Shown in pieces: positions 25,218 to 36,700 of a stretch of 64,000 nucleotides of DNA. This DNA is from Heliocidaris erythrogramma (Eukaryota > Echinodermata > Echinoidea > Camarodonta > Echinometridae), in NCBI GenBank assembly GCA_025617745.1, contig CM046853.1, positions 14,069,323 through 14,133,322 of the forward strand. The letters run 5' to 3'. The notes under the pieces are model-generated. The model made no database searches. It was not told the DNA's origin and worked only from the letters and a program-made list of their open reading frames with translations. A program made the position numbers and the translations under genes. Position 1 is the stretch's first letter. Every line of letters starts with the position of its first letter.

Positions 25218-26076
25218 TAAGCCTGAGTCGAATCGATTGGTTAGGCGGTGTTCGATCGAAGACATCGAATCCCGAATACGTTTTGGCAAATTCGGTGCAT
25301 CGATTTGTAGTCCGCCAGATTTTTGACTACCGTAGCCACCATGAAAAAATCAAATAAAAAAAGAAACTCCGTAACGTACAGCATATATACTGGCAGAGAA
25401 CGTGAAGGCGACTTCAAAGTTCAAACTGTTGGCTAACTTTCGCTAATTCGCTCGCGGAGGACGTCGCGCTTTACCTGTGCTTTCTCTATGGAAAAATCGT
25501 TTTGTCGTTACGAACTGAAGTTTACGATAATTTTCTTGCACTCTCTCTGCATTGTCAATTTGACAATTGTATAATTGAACATGATAAATACGGGCATGAG
25601 TACGAGTGTTCCTACTTAATTCGCAATAACTAATATCACACTCTCATCAAATTGGCAATTACTTCTGAATGATCTCTGAAGCTGAATGAAGTCGAGTCTA
25701 TATATATTGAGCGACGAAAAGTTAATTTCGTATTGTTTTTTTTTTTTGGCATCGAACAAACGTGTTCCATTCAGCTCTCCAAAGACAAAGTAAGATTATT
25801 AATTCTTTGAATTTGAATCATTGTCGGGTCGGGTGTGTCGACAATGAGCATCACTTCGTGCGACACTAGTGATATTTTGGCTAGCCATACGGACTAGAAA
25901 CTTAAGATTTTGGCTCGTCCGCTGTGATTTTTAGTAGCCATTGGCTAACGGGCTATCGTTAATTTCGAGCAGCGAACTCTGTTTTCACCGCCCATCAATT
26001 ATCGATGCACCGGTATTCGATCGAATCAAAGCCGTCGAATCCCGGTTTATGAAATATTCGATATGACTCAGGCTTA
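25218..26076. mobile_element. 859-bp element with 8-bp target duplication
   Basis: Perfect 12-base inverted ends TAAGCCTGAGTC / GACTCAGGCTTA are flanked by the direct repeat GTTACAAT at 25210-25217 and 26077-26084. Subterminal segments also mirror each other (TTCGATCGAA near 25251 and ATTCGATCGAAT near 26018). An 8-bp duplication points to hAT-type insertion. No transposase is present. Confidence 0.8.
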
Positions 26077-26084
26077 GTTACAAT

Positions 26085-26780
26085 GAGGTCTAAAATTACC
26101 ATCATCTGTGTATGAGACTATCACTACACTATGACCGGATACACAACACAGAGAAATTGTCCCTCACCACATTAAGTCGATAGTCACCTCAAAAAATCAA
26201 TCTGAAAAGCCAAAGCCTGCCTCAAAAATGTGAAATTGGTGCCAATTTTCAAAGCATGCGGCACATATGTCAGGTTGTGAGAAAGAGTCACCGAAAACGC
26301 GCTATAAATTAAGAAATTCATGCATTTATGACAGGTTTTTTTGCTTATTGCACGCAAGCTGCTCATCAAGTGAGATGGTATCAGTAAAAAAGAAATCAAA
26401 AAAAAAAATGGCATGGAACTGTGCGCATTTAGAGGGTATGTCCTGGCGAATAATTATGTGCGAGAAAAAAATCCCACCGAGCCTAGCAGGCCTTTTTGCT
26501 TAAATACACCTATTAACAGCAAATTAGGGTGAAATTAACCTACATGTATTGTTGATTTATTCCTTCAAATTAAAAAAAAAAGAAGAATATTCTGATTGTG
26601 GGGGGGTTGAAGTTAAAATTTAAAAAACCTGAATTTTCCAATGAAATTGAGCAATACGAAGTAAAGTAAACCTGTGCATTAGATTGTACGATTAGTACAA
26701 ATGTAACAGCAATCGCAATATCACAAAAAACCTAAATTGATAACCAATCTGCACTTTTCATTAAAATGGTAGCCCCTTAA
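26085..26780. other. Non-coding intergenic DNA
   Basis: A+T-rich with poly-A stretches. Small ORFs on both strands have no recognisable similarity. Confidence 0.4.
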
Positions 26781-28062
26781 TATAATAATAATAAATGTAA
26801 CTTATATAGTGCCAAATGCACTCTGTGGTGTGCTCAAGGCGCTTGTAGAAATAAATTAAGTATTAAACAGAAATGTTTTTACATGATTTTATACACTTTT
26901 TGATGTCTTTAGGAAGGCTATTCCATAATTTAAGACACGCGTGGGCAAATGATCTTTTACGTATTTGGTACCTAACTGATATGCAGATATTTGAAATTTG
27001 GTTAGACATTGTCATATGTGAGTCAAACATAACACCAAGATTGTGACAAGTTTGTGACAAATATATTGTGTGGCCAGAAAATGATATGCAAATTTTACTA
27101 AGCTGCACTTTAGAACCAAACACAGTGGAACCTTGTTATAAAGAACACTGTTATAACAAACTCTCATTATAACAAGGTCATTTTTCTGGTCCTAGTTCTT
27201 TGTATTCTCTTGTTTTTTAGCCCTGATGTAACAAGGTTTTGATATAAAGAGGTAATTTCCTTGGTCCCAGGGAGTTTGTTATAAAGAGGTTCCCCTGTAT
27301 AAGGAATTATCTGAATTCAGTTTCAGCGAAAGTGTTAGCATCCAATCGTGAACATCAACCGTGCATGATTCAAGGTGATGAACGGCCCTTTCCGCAGCAG
27401 ATTGATCTGAATTAAAGGAAATCGTAAGTTGAATATCGTCTGCATAAATATGATAATCTATGCCATGTTGTAACACAACTTGTCGGAATCCAATTAAATT
27501 GAAAAAAGAGTCGGCCCGCCCACAGAACCCTGTGACTCCACAAGAGAGAGGCAAAGCAAGTGATTTGCAAGTGATTTATACAAACGATCTGAGAGTGGTA
27601 TGAGAGATAGGACTCGAACCATTTGTATGCCTCACCCTTGACACCAAAAGAACTAAGTGTGTTCAAAAGAATAGTATGACTGAGAGTGTCGAAGGCGGAG
27701 GACAAGTCTAGGAGCTGGCGAGGAGTTGAGTTCCCTCTATCCATCCCTTGCAGGATGTGGTTGGACACATTCACAAGCAGTGCTTCCATGCTATGATGGG
27801 ATCTGTAAGCCGATTGGAACGGGTCAAACAAATCACTGGCCAGGAAATAATCATTCTTTTGGCACTTCCTCCACTTTTGGCAGAGATCAGCAAAAGAATG
27901 TGTAAACATGTGACCAGCTGCTTTATTAGGTAATTTCCAGTTATGCCTTTCAATCCAGTTTTTTTTTTGTTCCTTCTTTTTCTCATTTTGTTGGCTTTCC
28001 TTTTTTGCTGAAGATCCAATCCAATCCAATCCAATCCAATCAGGGTATTTATATAGCGCCAA
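26781..28062 (-). mobile_element. LINE fragment (CR1/L2-like), interrupted by a MITE
   Basis: Minus-strand frames read FQSAYRSHHSMEALLVNVSN and DLSSAFDTLSHTILLNTL (about 27870-27650), then the catalytic YADDIQLTISF around 27465-27430 and WMLTLSLKLNSDN (about 27340). After a 175-bp insertion come FGSKVQLSKI and HNLGVMFDSHMTMSN, then SLPKDIK near the end, followed by an (ATT)n tail at 26797-26783. Frames shift repeatedly, so it is a relic. The order is that of a CR1/L2-type RT. Confidence 0.85.
27123..27298. mobile_element. CAGTGGAACC-type MITE inside the LINE
   Basis: The left end is CAGTGGAACCTTGTTATAAA and the right end reads AGAGGTTCCCCTG, an inverted match. A TA follows the right end. The interior repeats TTATAACAA/TTGTTATAA motifs. 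CAGT-starting ends at TA targets are typical of pogo/Tigger-like non-autonomous elements. A degraded relative lies at about 40805-40985. Confidence 0.7.
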
Positions 28063-28460
28063 TATCTAGTTGCCTAATCAAAGGCGCTGTTGAGACTGAA
28101 AAACTACCAAAATGTCTGTTCATGATTCTACCTGGGAAAGACAAGAATGTATAACTAGTTCTAAGCAATCTGAAATAGGTATGTCTTGAGTTGAGTTCTG
28201 AAAGTGGATAGCTGGTCACAGGAGCGAAGAATTTGAGGAAGACCGTACCACAACCTTGACCAACAAGCAGTAAATGATCGATCACCTATAGATCGTGTTC
28301 GAGGACTCTCAGGCAGATATTAACCTGCAGATCACAAATTAGTTCGAAGATTATAAGGGGTCAGCAAGTCTGAAATGTACACAGGGGCAGATCCATGCAT
28401 TGCCTCCCATGTTAACAAAATAATTTTGGAACGGTGGAAATATACAGAGCTGAGCGAAAA
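28011..28460 (-). repeat. Retroelement 3' end with (CCAAT)n tail
   Basis: A short (CCAAT)n array (28015-28040) adjoins TTATATAGCGCCAATATCT, a 3'-end motif also seen beside the SINE tail at 23915 and near 26800. The minus-strand body (28060-28460) carries frames reading LNSRHTYFRLLRTSYTFLSF, without a complete domain. It is interpreted as a LINE/SINE 3' fragment. Confidence 0.5.
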
Positions 28461-28550
28461 AACATGGTCTAAGGAACTACGGCACTTAGTGTGGGAATTC
28501 TATAGTGCATGCATATATGCAATTGCGCACACAAGTGAACGGATGTACGT

Positions 28551-28735
28551 ACGCGAGAGCTAGGGAACAGGGTGTGCTAGAGGGAACGGAGAGAGATGAG
28601 CGCTTTCGTTCCAGCCAGGTACGAATCTTGAGAATTTTGTACCGGAGAGCTAGGGAATGGGGCGCACCAGGGGAAACAGAAAGAGACAAGCACTTTTATT
28701 CCGGCCGGGTATCTTGAGAACATGTGAGAACGGCA
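28551..28735 (+). repeat. Two diverged copies of a ~90-bp unit
   Basis: GAGAGCTAGGGAA...GGGAAC...GAGA...TATCTTGAGAA occurs twice in tandem (about 28553-28641 and 28644-28730). Frames across it look repetitive (RAREQGVLEGTERDER, RAREWGAPGETERDK), but this is the DNA repeat, not a gene. Confidence 0.6.
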
Positions 28736-29791
28736 GTTCATGGAAATTTGGGTATCTTGAGAACTGCAACCGGAAGCCAAATAAGGGAGTTTTCAAAGCA
28801 GCACGTCACCGTACTACAACATACACGGGTGCCCCCCCAGGATATACATGTATCTTGGTTGAGGAAACCACTCTTTCATCAGCACGCAAACGCTTGGACA
28901 GGGACGGGGAAGGAGGACACCATACATGTGATGTAAAGAAGCGCTTCTGAAGTTTGGTACCCTCATCCAACACGAGAAGGCGCATTCTCCGTGTTCATTT
29001 CAGCTGTACAAAAGTTGCGACACGCTACATGTAGATCGGTCACCTGTCCATTCCCTATGATGCACACCCCTCTCAAAGTTCCCATTCTAGGGGTAGTCTA
29101 AAAATCAGTGGTTAAAAGAAATATGCCGCCATTTTCCTTGCGACTTCCGCTTTACAATGTATTTTTCGGCGATGACATCATAATTGATACAATTGCATCT
29201 GAATCTATCTGTAAGTACCACTTTTGCTTCAATTCGTCCGATTATGTGATTTTAATTAAGTATCAGACCTAATACATCAACAGTACATAATCCACTATAA
29301 AATTTAAATTGTAACCATCGATTTGATACCAAATTCATGATGGTCCTTTCTGCCATTAACTGGCAAGACGGCCAAAAAAAAAAACCCTTGTTAGCCAGGG
29401 GCAGATTCATCAAATCAACTCCATGACAGTCATAACTCGGCGGTGATCTACGGAAATGTCATGGACGTGACAAACTGTTTCACGAAGACATGATAAACGA
29501 CAACTCAACGATCAATATTCATCGGCTAAAAACAATCTATATCACAGTCCAATGGATATATCGTCATTATCCAACATGTCCAAACAGACTTCAAGGGCCA
29601 AGGCTGAATTTTTTGTATTTCATGTTTATCATTTTCTTTCCATGTAAATCTATATAATTTTCTCTCTTCATCATACCTTAATGTATATGTTAAAATACTC
29701 TATAAAGTATGCACCAGATCACACAATTTCACCTTGAAAACTAAAAAAGCTCCACACGGTGGGAGGGGGGAACGCCCCCTCCCACGCTTAC

Positions 29792-30356
29792 CAGTCAAAA
29801 CGTCCCCGCGTAAAAACATCCTCGGGTGATACCAAAACGTCCCCTTGTTAGACCAAAACGTCCCCGGGTCAAAACGTCCTCGGGTCAAAACGTCCCCGGG
29901 CTGTTTTTGTTAAAAAATATGTCGAATTCTCACCGTTATTACATCATATTTTGAAGTAAATGAAATCTTTAACCAACAAGAATAGTTTTGTGTCATTTAC
30001 CATCCACCACACGACTGAATTACCGCTGCATTCACGGCATGAAAATCATCAAGCTTGTTATTAATTGAGCATATTGGCGAGGTTACCCGATGCAATGTGC
30101 GCATGTGTGGCCGAGTTTTCCAGTTTTGTGGAGGCATGCACTCGGTTTTAGGGGTTTTAAAGCAAGTTCACTCGTGAGTCAAACTTTATATAGTTATACT
30201 TTGCAGAAGAAAAAAAATAAGAGTAAGCAGTCTACCAACCGACCATAGAAAGAGCGAATGACGCAAAAATTGAGCCAGAGGCAGGGCGGGGGAAAAGGGC
30301 GGGGACGTTTTGGTACGCTACACGGGGACGTTTAGACGCGGGGACGTTTTGACACA
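29792..30356. mobile_element. Element flanked by inverted AAAACGTCCCCG arrays
   Basis: Five to six copies of CAAAACGTCCCCGGGT-like units at 29797-29905 face three complementary units (CGGGGACGTTTTG) at 30298-30352. The 390 bases between are unique. The arrangement is that of an inverted-repeat element with repetitive arms. No target duplication was confirmed. Confidence 0.6.
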
Positions 30357-30436
30357 CGCTGCGCTTGGTTGGGCTTGGCCGCTTTGCTCCGTCGCGCTTT
30401 GCTGCTCGCATAATCTCACTCTCAACTATTATCCAA

Positions 30437-30650
30437 TATTGGCAGCCCTGACGTGGTTGAGGAAACCACTTGTTAGCACGGGAAAATAAAGTGCAGAGTC
30501 TATAGACAGATGGGGAATGAGGAAACCAATCATGCCAACGCAAGTTGCAATGGCTGCAAACGTAATGAAACGCTTCTGTTCTGTCAATGTCTGTGCGGAC
30601 ATGAGGAGTGAATCAATGGTGGTTTCCTCAACCACGATAATGCCCAATAC
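30437..30650. mobile_element. Small inverted-repeat element
   Basis: CGTGGTTGAGGAAACCAC (30452-30469) has a perfect inverted copy at 30619-30636, and the outer flanks TATTGGCA / TGCCCAATA also mirror. A 72-codon hydrophobic minus-strand frame lies inside but has no recognised family. Another single GGTTGAGGAAACCACT is at 28857. Confidence 0.5.
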
Positions 30651-33600
30651 TTAGAACAACTTTAAATCTAACTGTACTGCTGTAAGATCAAGACTTGCAG
30701 TTGTATGGCAATGGACAACATCACCCACTGACTGGCACGTAATTGTCCATTCATAATCACGTCACATCACTTTACTAAACTATATGTGTATATCGCAGGC
30801 TATTGCAGCGCAGTTGCACAGTTTGAGAGCAAAAAACAATGATCTTCGAAATCCGAATCTCACTTTTACAAGTAAAATTAAATAACATTCAGGATATTGG
30901 TCAACATATTATCACATTAAATCCATTTCATATTTACCTAGAATACCATAGAAATAAACAGCGAATGTTGGTGCGCTTTGTCGCTATTCTGTTCGCGATA
31001 TTTTGCCAGAAGATTTATTACGATTCGCTTCGCAGTTGCATCAATATGTCTGCAAATGGAGGTCATAAGATCTGTGACGTCATGGGTATTGTGGGCTCCG
31101 CCATATGCTAGTCTTTACCAAAGGATCTCAACACTCAACATAACAGTGTGCTATAATTTTCGAGAACAATTTCTTCCTAAGGAAATCTCATTTTAACAAA
31201 AATAATTGATATTTACAAAAAAGCATGTTACAATATAGTTTTTAAAACACACTTTTGATTATTTAGATATCAAAATTAATATAATACATGAATCTAAATA
31301 AGTACTTATTACTACAAAATCTTGGTACGAAGGTCAATAAATGTTCAATTTAAAGATTTTGAATCAAAATCATGCCTTTGGAGAAAGGGCAATGGATTTT
31401 TTCCTGTAAACCTGGCATAATATGGAAAATTGCATCTCAAGCAACGATATGTACAACATATCTACTATCAAAATTTTGGCTTTGTGAGTAGATTTGTATC
31501 CCGAAAATTACTAACGAAGTTATTGTGCAGTCCCATGTATTCAAATATTTGTGCACGGTATTCGGCTAATTTTGCCACGGCGAACAAATGAACTCGACTA
31601 GTAATAGGCCTACTAGTATAGACAAATAGTATTAGTATTAGTAACAAGCTCGCGCAAACTAGTAGTAGCCTTGGGTTACGCACAGGATGGCTTCGGCGAA
31701 GCGACCCCGGCACGAACGCTGAAACTGAAAGTCGGGTAGTGGAAGGGGAGGGGAGGGGGCGGGGGAGGGGGAGGGGGGGGGGGGGGGCAGGGGGGAGGGG
31801 GGGGGGGGCAGGGGGAGGGGGGGCAGGGGGGAGGGGGGGGGGGCAGGGCTAGCCAGGATTAGCTTCGTGTGACTGACATGACTGACTGGGACTAAAATTT
31901 AAAAAAAACAACTGAACTGGCTAAACGCCTTTTTTACATCACAAAGCCAGGCGTTTATCCCCAGCAATCTAAATTGCGCACGGGTAAAATAGCAGGACAT
32001 GATGAAATAGACCAAAAGCTTCGCCTTCAGTCTCTCTGTATCGCTGTATCCGCTGAGACTTCGTCTGGCTCCACTAGACCTCCGTACATAGAGGAAGGTT
32101 GAGAAATGTCAGAAATATTAAAGATTTCCCCATAACTTAAGGCATAACACTTTAACAGACGGTTATTTCTGTCTAGACATGAAAATGCCCTGAAATAATA
32201 CTTTTCTGATAACTCCCACGACTGACAGGCCATTCCCCACAGCGTTTCCTCCTAGGGAAACATTTGGAATGAGAAAAAATAATAGAAATAGAATGTCTTT
32301 TTGTCCTTTTTTTAAGGGGTCCAAAAACGCTGATTTTCAACAAAAAGGGGTGCTTTTGACTAATCTGGCCGAAGTCAAACCTGTTTAGGGGGGGTTGGAT
32401 GATGAAAAACCATGCAAAAATCCTCGTTTAGGGGTCTTTTTTCATCCAAGTATAAAACCTGTTTAGGGGTTATTTTCAAAACCCATGGACACGCATGTGT
32501 ACACCCATAGATTTGAGTCACTGAGTGGCACCCTCCCCCCCCCCCCCCCCCCCCCCCCCCCCGGGATCCGGTCTCACAATTTACATGGGCAAATGACAAT
32601 GTATGTATAGTTGTATCGTAGGGACTATTTTTAAAATTAAAGTATCATAATTATGCCACTTACCCAAACAGACCTTTCGCAGATCAGCTCTTCCTTAGAA
32701 ATGTATAGAATCAATCAAATGTCACTTTTTTCACTCAATAAGCCACTTCGGGATGCAATCTGAGCATGAGCAGATAAAGGTCATCTGTACCAAATTCTAA
32801 AACCCACTGACACTAATATTCGATATGTGCTCATGAACGTCATGTAATCATTATTCAATTATGCACTAATGGTGCATTCCATGATATCCAGGTGGAAGTA
32901 TTCTTTTTAAAGGGGGAAACAAAAGCTATTCATGAGGCACCTCTATCACTCCCAGAGTTATTTTTCTGAAGTGCACATAAAGGGACCCTCCATGTCTAAA
33001 ATATCTGTGGATATTTGGGGTCATTTGTACAAATCTCAGTACAAATCTCAGTACCATGCGCTAACCCCGAACTGGCTTATTGTAATCCTCCCTCTCGTCT
33101 CTCGCAAGCGAGAATACGAACGTATGTAAAAAATATACTGACACGCATTGCAAACTATACATCGGCCTCCGAAAATTTTTAGTACAGGACTACAGGAGCC
33201 CGGCAATTAATAGGCCTTTTTTATATCATCCTCATCGAAAAGAAAGACGACAGTTATTCGGAAAGTATTGTAAGTACCTAAAGCATCCTCAAATGAAGTT
33301 GTGTCATATTTCATGGTATAATTTTGACATACGAGCTTGGATTTAAGAGGCATCCAACCTTTCAAAGGACTGCTGATCGCAGCCCGAACGCTACGTGTTC
33401 AGGCTGCCGCAGTAAGGGTGCATGTATGATTCAATATTTTCTTTAGACAACATGGAAATATAGGATTTTTTTAAGTACAGAGCAATTGGGATATCACAAG
33501 ATATGTCACGGAGTTGCCGATATGTGTTTGAATACAATTTCAAAAATTCATAACTTTCTTATAATCTTATTTCTTATCGGATTTTGCTTTAACTTTCATT

Positions 33601-33745
33601 TAACTGTTTCTTTAATTTTTGTTCTTCTTTATGTTTTGCAGCCAAGTTGATTCCCTTCATTATTAATGATTTTATCTTGTAGTATCAGCAGAGTATCTGC
33701 TGAAATGAAAAACATTTAGCTATATTTTGTCCATTTTTTATTCAG
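30651..33745. other. Region upstream of the visible tafazzin exons
   Basis: It holds a G-rich tract (31733-31852), a poly-C run (32535-32562) and otherwise unique DNA. The N-terminal tafazzin exon, which should end one base into a codon, was looked for and not recognised. Confidence 0.4.
31733..31852 (+). repeat. G-rich tract with quadruplex potential
   Basis: About 120 bases that are almost only G with scattered A and C (GGGGAGGGG, GGGGGCAGGGGG). Many runs of four or more G could form intramolecular G-quadruplexes. It lies about 1.9 kb upstream of the first visible tafazzin exon; a regulatory role is speculation. Confidence 0.8.
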
Positions 33746-36700
33746 GTTGGGTTAATCAAGTCCAGATCCACCAGAAGGAAATTCTCCAAGAACAAGTTGA
33801 TCAATTGCCCTTGCACAAGCGACCTTTGATTACTGTATCAAACCATACGTCATCTGTGGATGATGCAGTTCTTTGTGGTATGGTTTCTTTGTTCAAAATT
33901 TAATTTTTAAAGATAATGAACAATATCAAAAGCATTCAAATTTTGATAGTAGATGCACATTCATCAAAAATGAGATAGAATGTACATTGTTAGCTAGGGC
34001 TTGTAGTTGTACACTTTATTTTTCAAATCTATTTTTATTGTTTGTTTTGGGGTGGGTTGGTTTTTTTTTCCCAGGGGGGGGGGGGGGGGGGGTAGTGAGA
34101 AAGGGGATGTAGGTCCATTTGTCTCCCCCTTTTTGTCTCGCCCACCGGAGGTGAAGGCGAGACTAAGGTATCCAAATGGCGTCCGTCCGTCACAATTAAA
34201 CGTTAAAGTTTACCTGCAAGACTCTCTTATGATGCATTACTTGGCAACTGTTACTGCATTGGCAGCCACACTTGGGTGATAGAAGCACTAGGGGCATCTC
34301 CATGTTATTGTGTTGTCGGAGGTCACATGATGTCAAAGGTCATTTGAGGTCATATGTTAAAGTTTACCTGCAAGACTCTCTTGCGAAATAACTTCACATC
34401 AGTTGCTTGGATTACAACCTAACTTGGGTCATATTTGCACTGAGGGTACCTTGACGTTATGTTGCCGTTGGAGGTCACATGATAGGGTCAAAGGCCATTT
34501 GAGGTCATACGTTACAGTTTACCTGCAAGACTTTCTTTTGACAAATAAATTCACATCAGTTGCTTGGATTACAACCTAACTTGGGTTATGTTGCCGTTGG
34601 AGGTCACATGATAGGGTCAAAGGTCATTTGAGGTCATACATTAAAGTTTACCTGCAAGACACTCTTTTGACAAATAAATTCACATCAGTTGCTTGGATTA
34701 CAGCCTAACTTGGGTCATATTTGCACTGAGGGTACCTTCACGTTATGTTGCTGTTGGAGGTCACACGATAGGGTCAAAGGCCATTTGAGGTCATATGTTA
34801 AAGTTTACCTGCAAGACTCTCTTTTGACAAATAACTTCACACCAGTTGCTTTGATTACAACCTAACTTGGGTCTATTTGCACTGAGGGTACCTTCACGTT
34901 ATGTTGCCTTTGGAGTTTGGATGTCACATGATATGCTCAAAGGTCATTTGAGGCTATACGTTAAAGTTTACCTGCAAGACTCTCTTGTGACAAATAGTAT
35001 TTTGTGAATAGTCCTTCTCATTAATGGGATATTACATTCTGTGGCAGATACTCAGAGATACAATTCTTCTGCATGGCAACGGAGATCACGATATTTCCAG
35101 TTTTCGCAAGTGGGCGAGACACAATCTTGCTAATGCCTTGTTTCGATGAAGAGAGGGTTAATTAATTGACTTAATATTTGTAAATCATTTTTCTAGTTCA
35201 AAATTTTGATTGATAATTGATTCACACTTCTTTTTCTACATTATCTTAATGACATATTTCTTTATATAAAGCGTTACCATTTACAGAGAATTTGTGCTTC
35301 AAGAAGTATTGTTTCTGTGTTTCTGTGTAAGACTTGAGAACAGTCATAGATATGAAGTCAACAATAGTTTTTAACCTTACTTTTTGTAAAGTAAATTGAT
35401 TGAACGATGATTACAATGTTACTAAGTGATGATAAAAAGGTATTGTAATTTTTTTAAATATGAAATAAACATACTTTATATGATATTGTTTGCTTTTTCT
35501 TCAAATTTCAAAGTAAAGTAGAAAAAAATATGATTTGTACCTTTGAAAAAGTAAGGATGAAATTATATGTGTATGACACAATCAAGTTACTTTGCATGAG
35601 AGAAATGTTGGATAGACAATGATGAAGTAAAGCTATTATGTTTTGTTGTTTCTGTTCAATATTGTATTTCCATCATTACAAATTAGCGTAACATTTTTAT
35701 ATTCTCATTCTTGTCATTGACACAGGACTTCTCAAGTTTACCAGTTTTTGCAGCTTGAAAACAGCAAGATGGTATGCTAGATAAGTAAATGAAATGAATA
35801 TATGATTAATCACATATTATATATTAGGCAAACAATAGTGATTCGAAGGAACAGTTACAAACATAATGAATGATATAGACATAAAGATTTGAGTGATTAA
35901 ATGCATTTGGAAATATTACTAAATTTTTTTGATGACAAGATGCAAATTTAGTAGAGTGTAGGATAAGACTAAAACACAAATACCAAGAAAAAATATCTTC
36001 AGAAGTGATTATTCATAGTTCCAATTTCCAAACAGACTCAGAACAAAATATGGCAAAATTCACAAGTGATGATCTGTATGAAATTTACTGTCATGTTTGT
36101 AACTGTAAAATACATTTTGAATACATGTGCTGGAGGAGACATTAAATATTTTTAAAGAAAATGTACATATTTATTTGTGTGGTTTATAAGTAGTCTATGC
36201 AAAGTTTGATAATTGCTCTATTTTTGATTGACATCAATTTCCATGCATAATTTTACTATATACTTTATATCTGGTTTTGATATTTAAAGGACCCCGGGGG
36301 CAAGTGAGATAGCCTTCATTTCAAAAAGATACAACTACTACTTCTCACTAGGCCAAGTGGTGCCAGTCTTAAGAGGTAAGGTGGATAGTTAACCCATATC
36401 CGCCTAGGGCACAAAGAACCGTATATTCCCGTGCTGCCTGAGGCCAAATCACACACATTCATCCATTCAAGCATTGCCAACTTCAAACGGTCCTCATTCA
36501 CAATAATAAAAATTAAAAAGTGGCAAATTATGTACCAGTTTAAAGATTAAAAATTGGTCTTTATTGTGAGTTTTGTATCAGGTCTATTCTGACATTTGTC
36601 ATTTATTTCATCTTCACATAAATCCTATATGAACTATGAAAATATGAAAATTTTTCTTAATATCATATAATAAATCACAATTAAAAAATATAAATTTCAA

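Noticed and set aside
28505-28717. A 70-codon plus-strand frame with two similar halves (RAREQG.., RAREWG..)
   Set aside because: The similarity is explained by a DNA-level tandem repeat. There is no splice context and no known domain.
30839-31111. Plus-strand ORF MIFEIRISLLQ as the tafazzin N-terminus
   Set aside because: It ends at a stop without a usable phase-1 donor, and its sequence does not look like the tafazzin N-terminal region.
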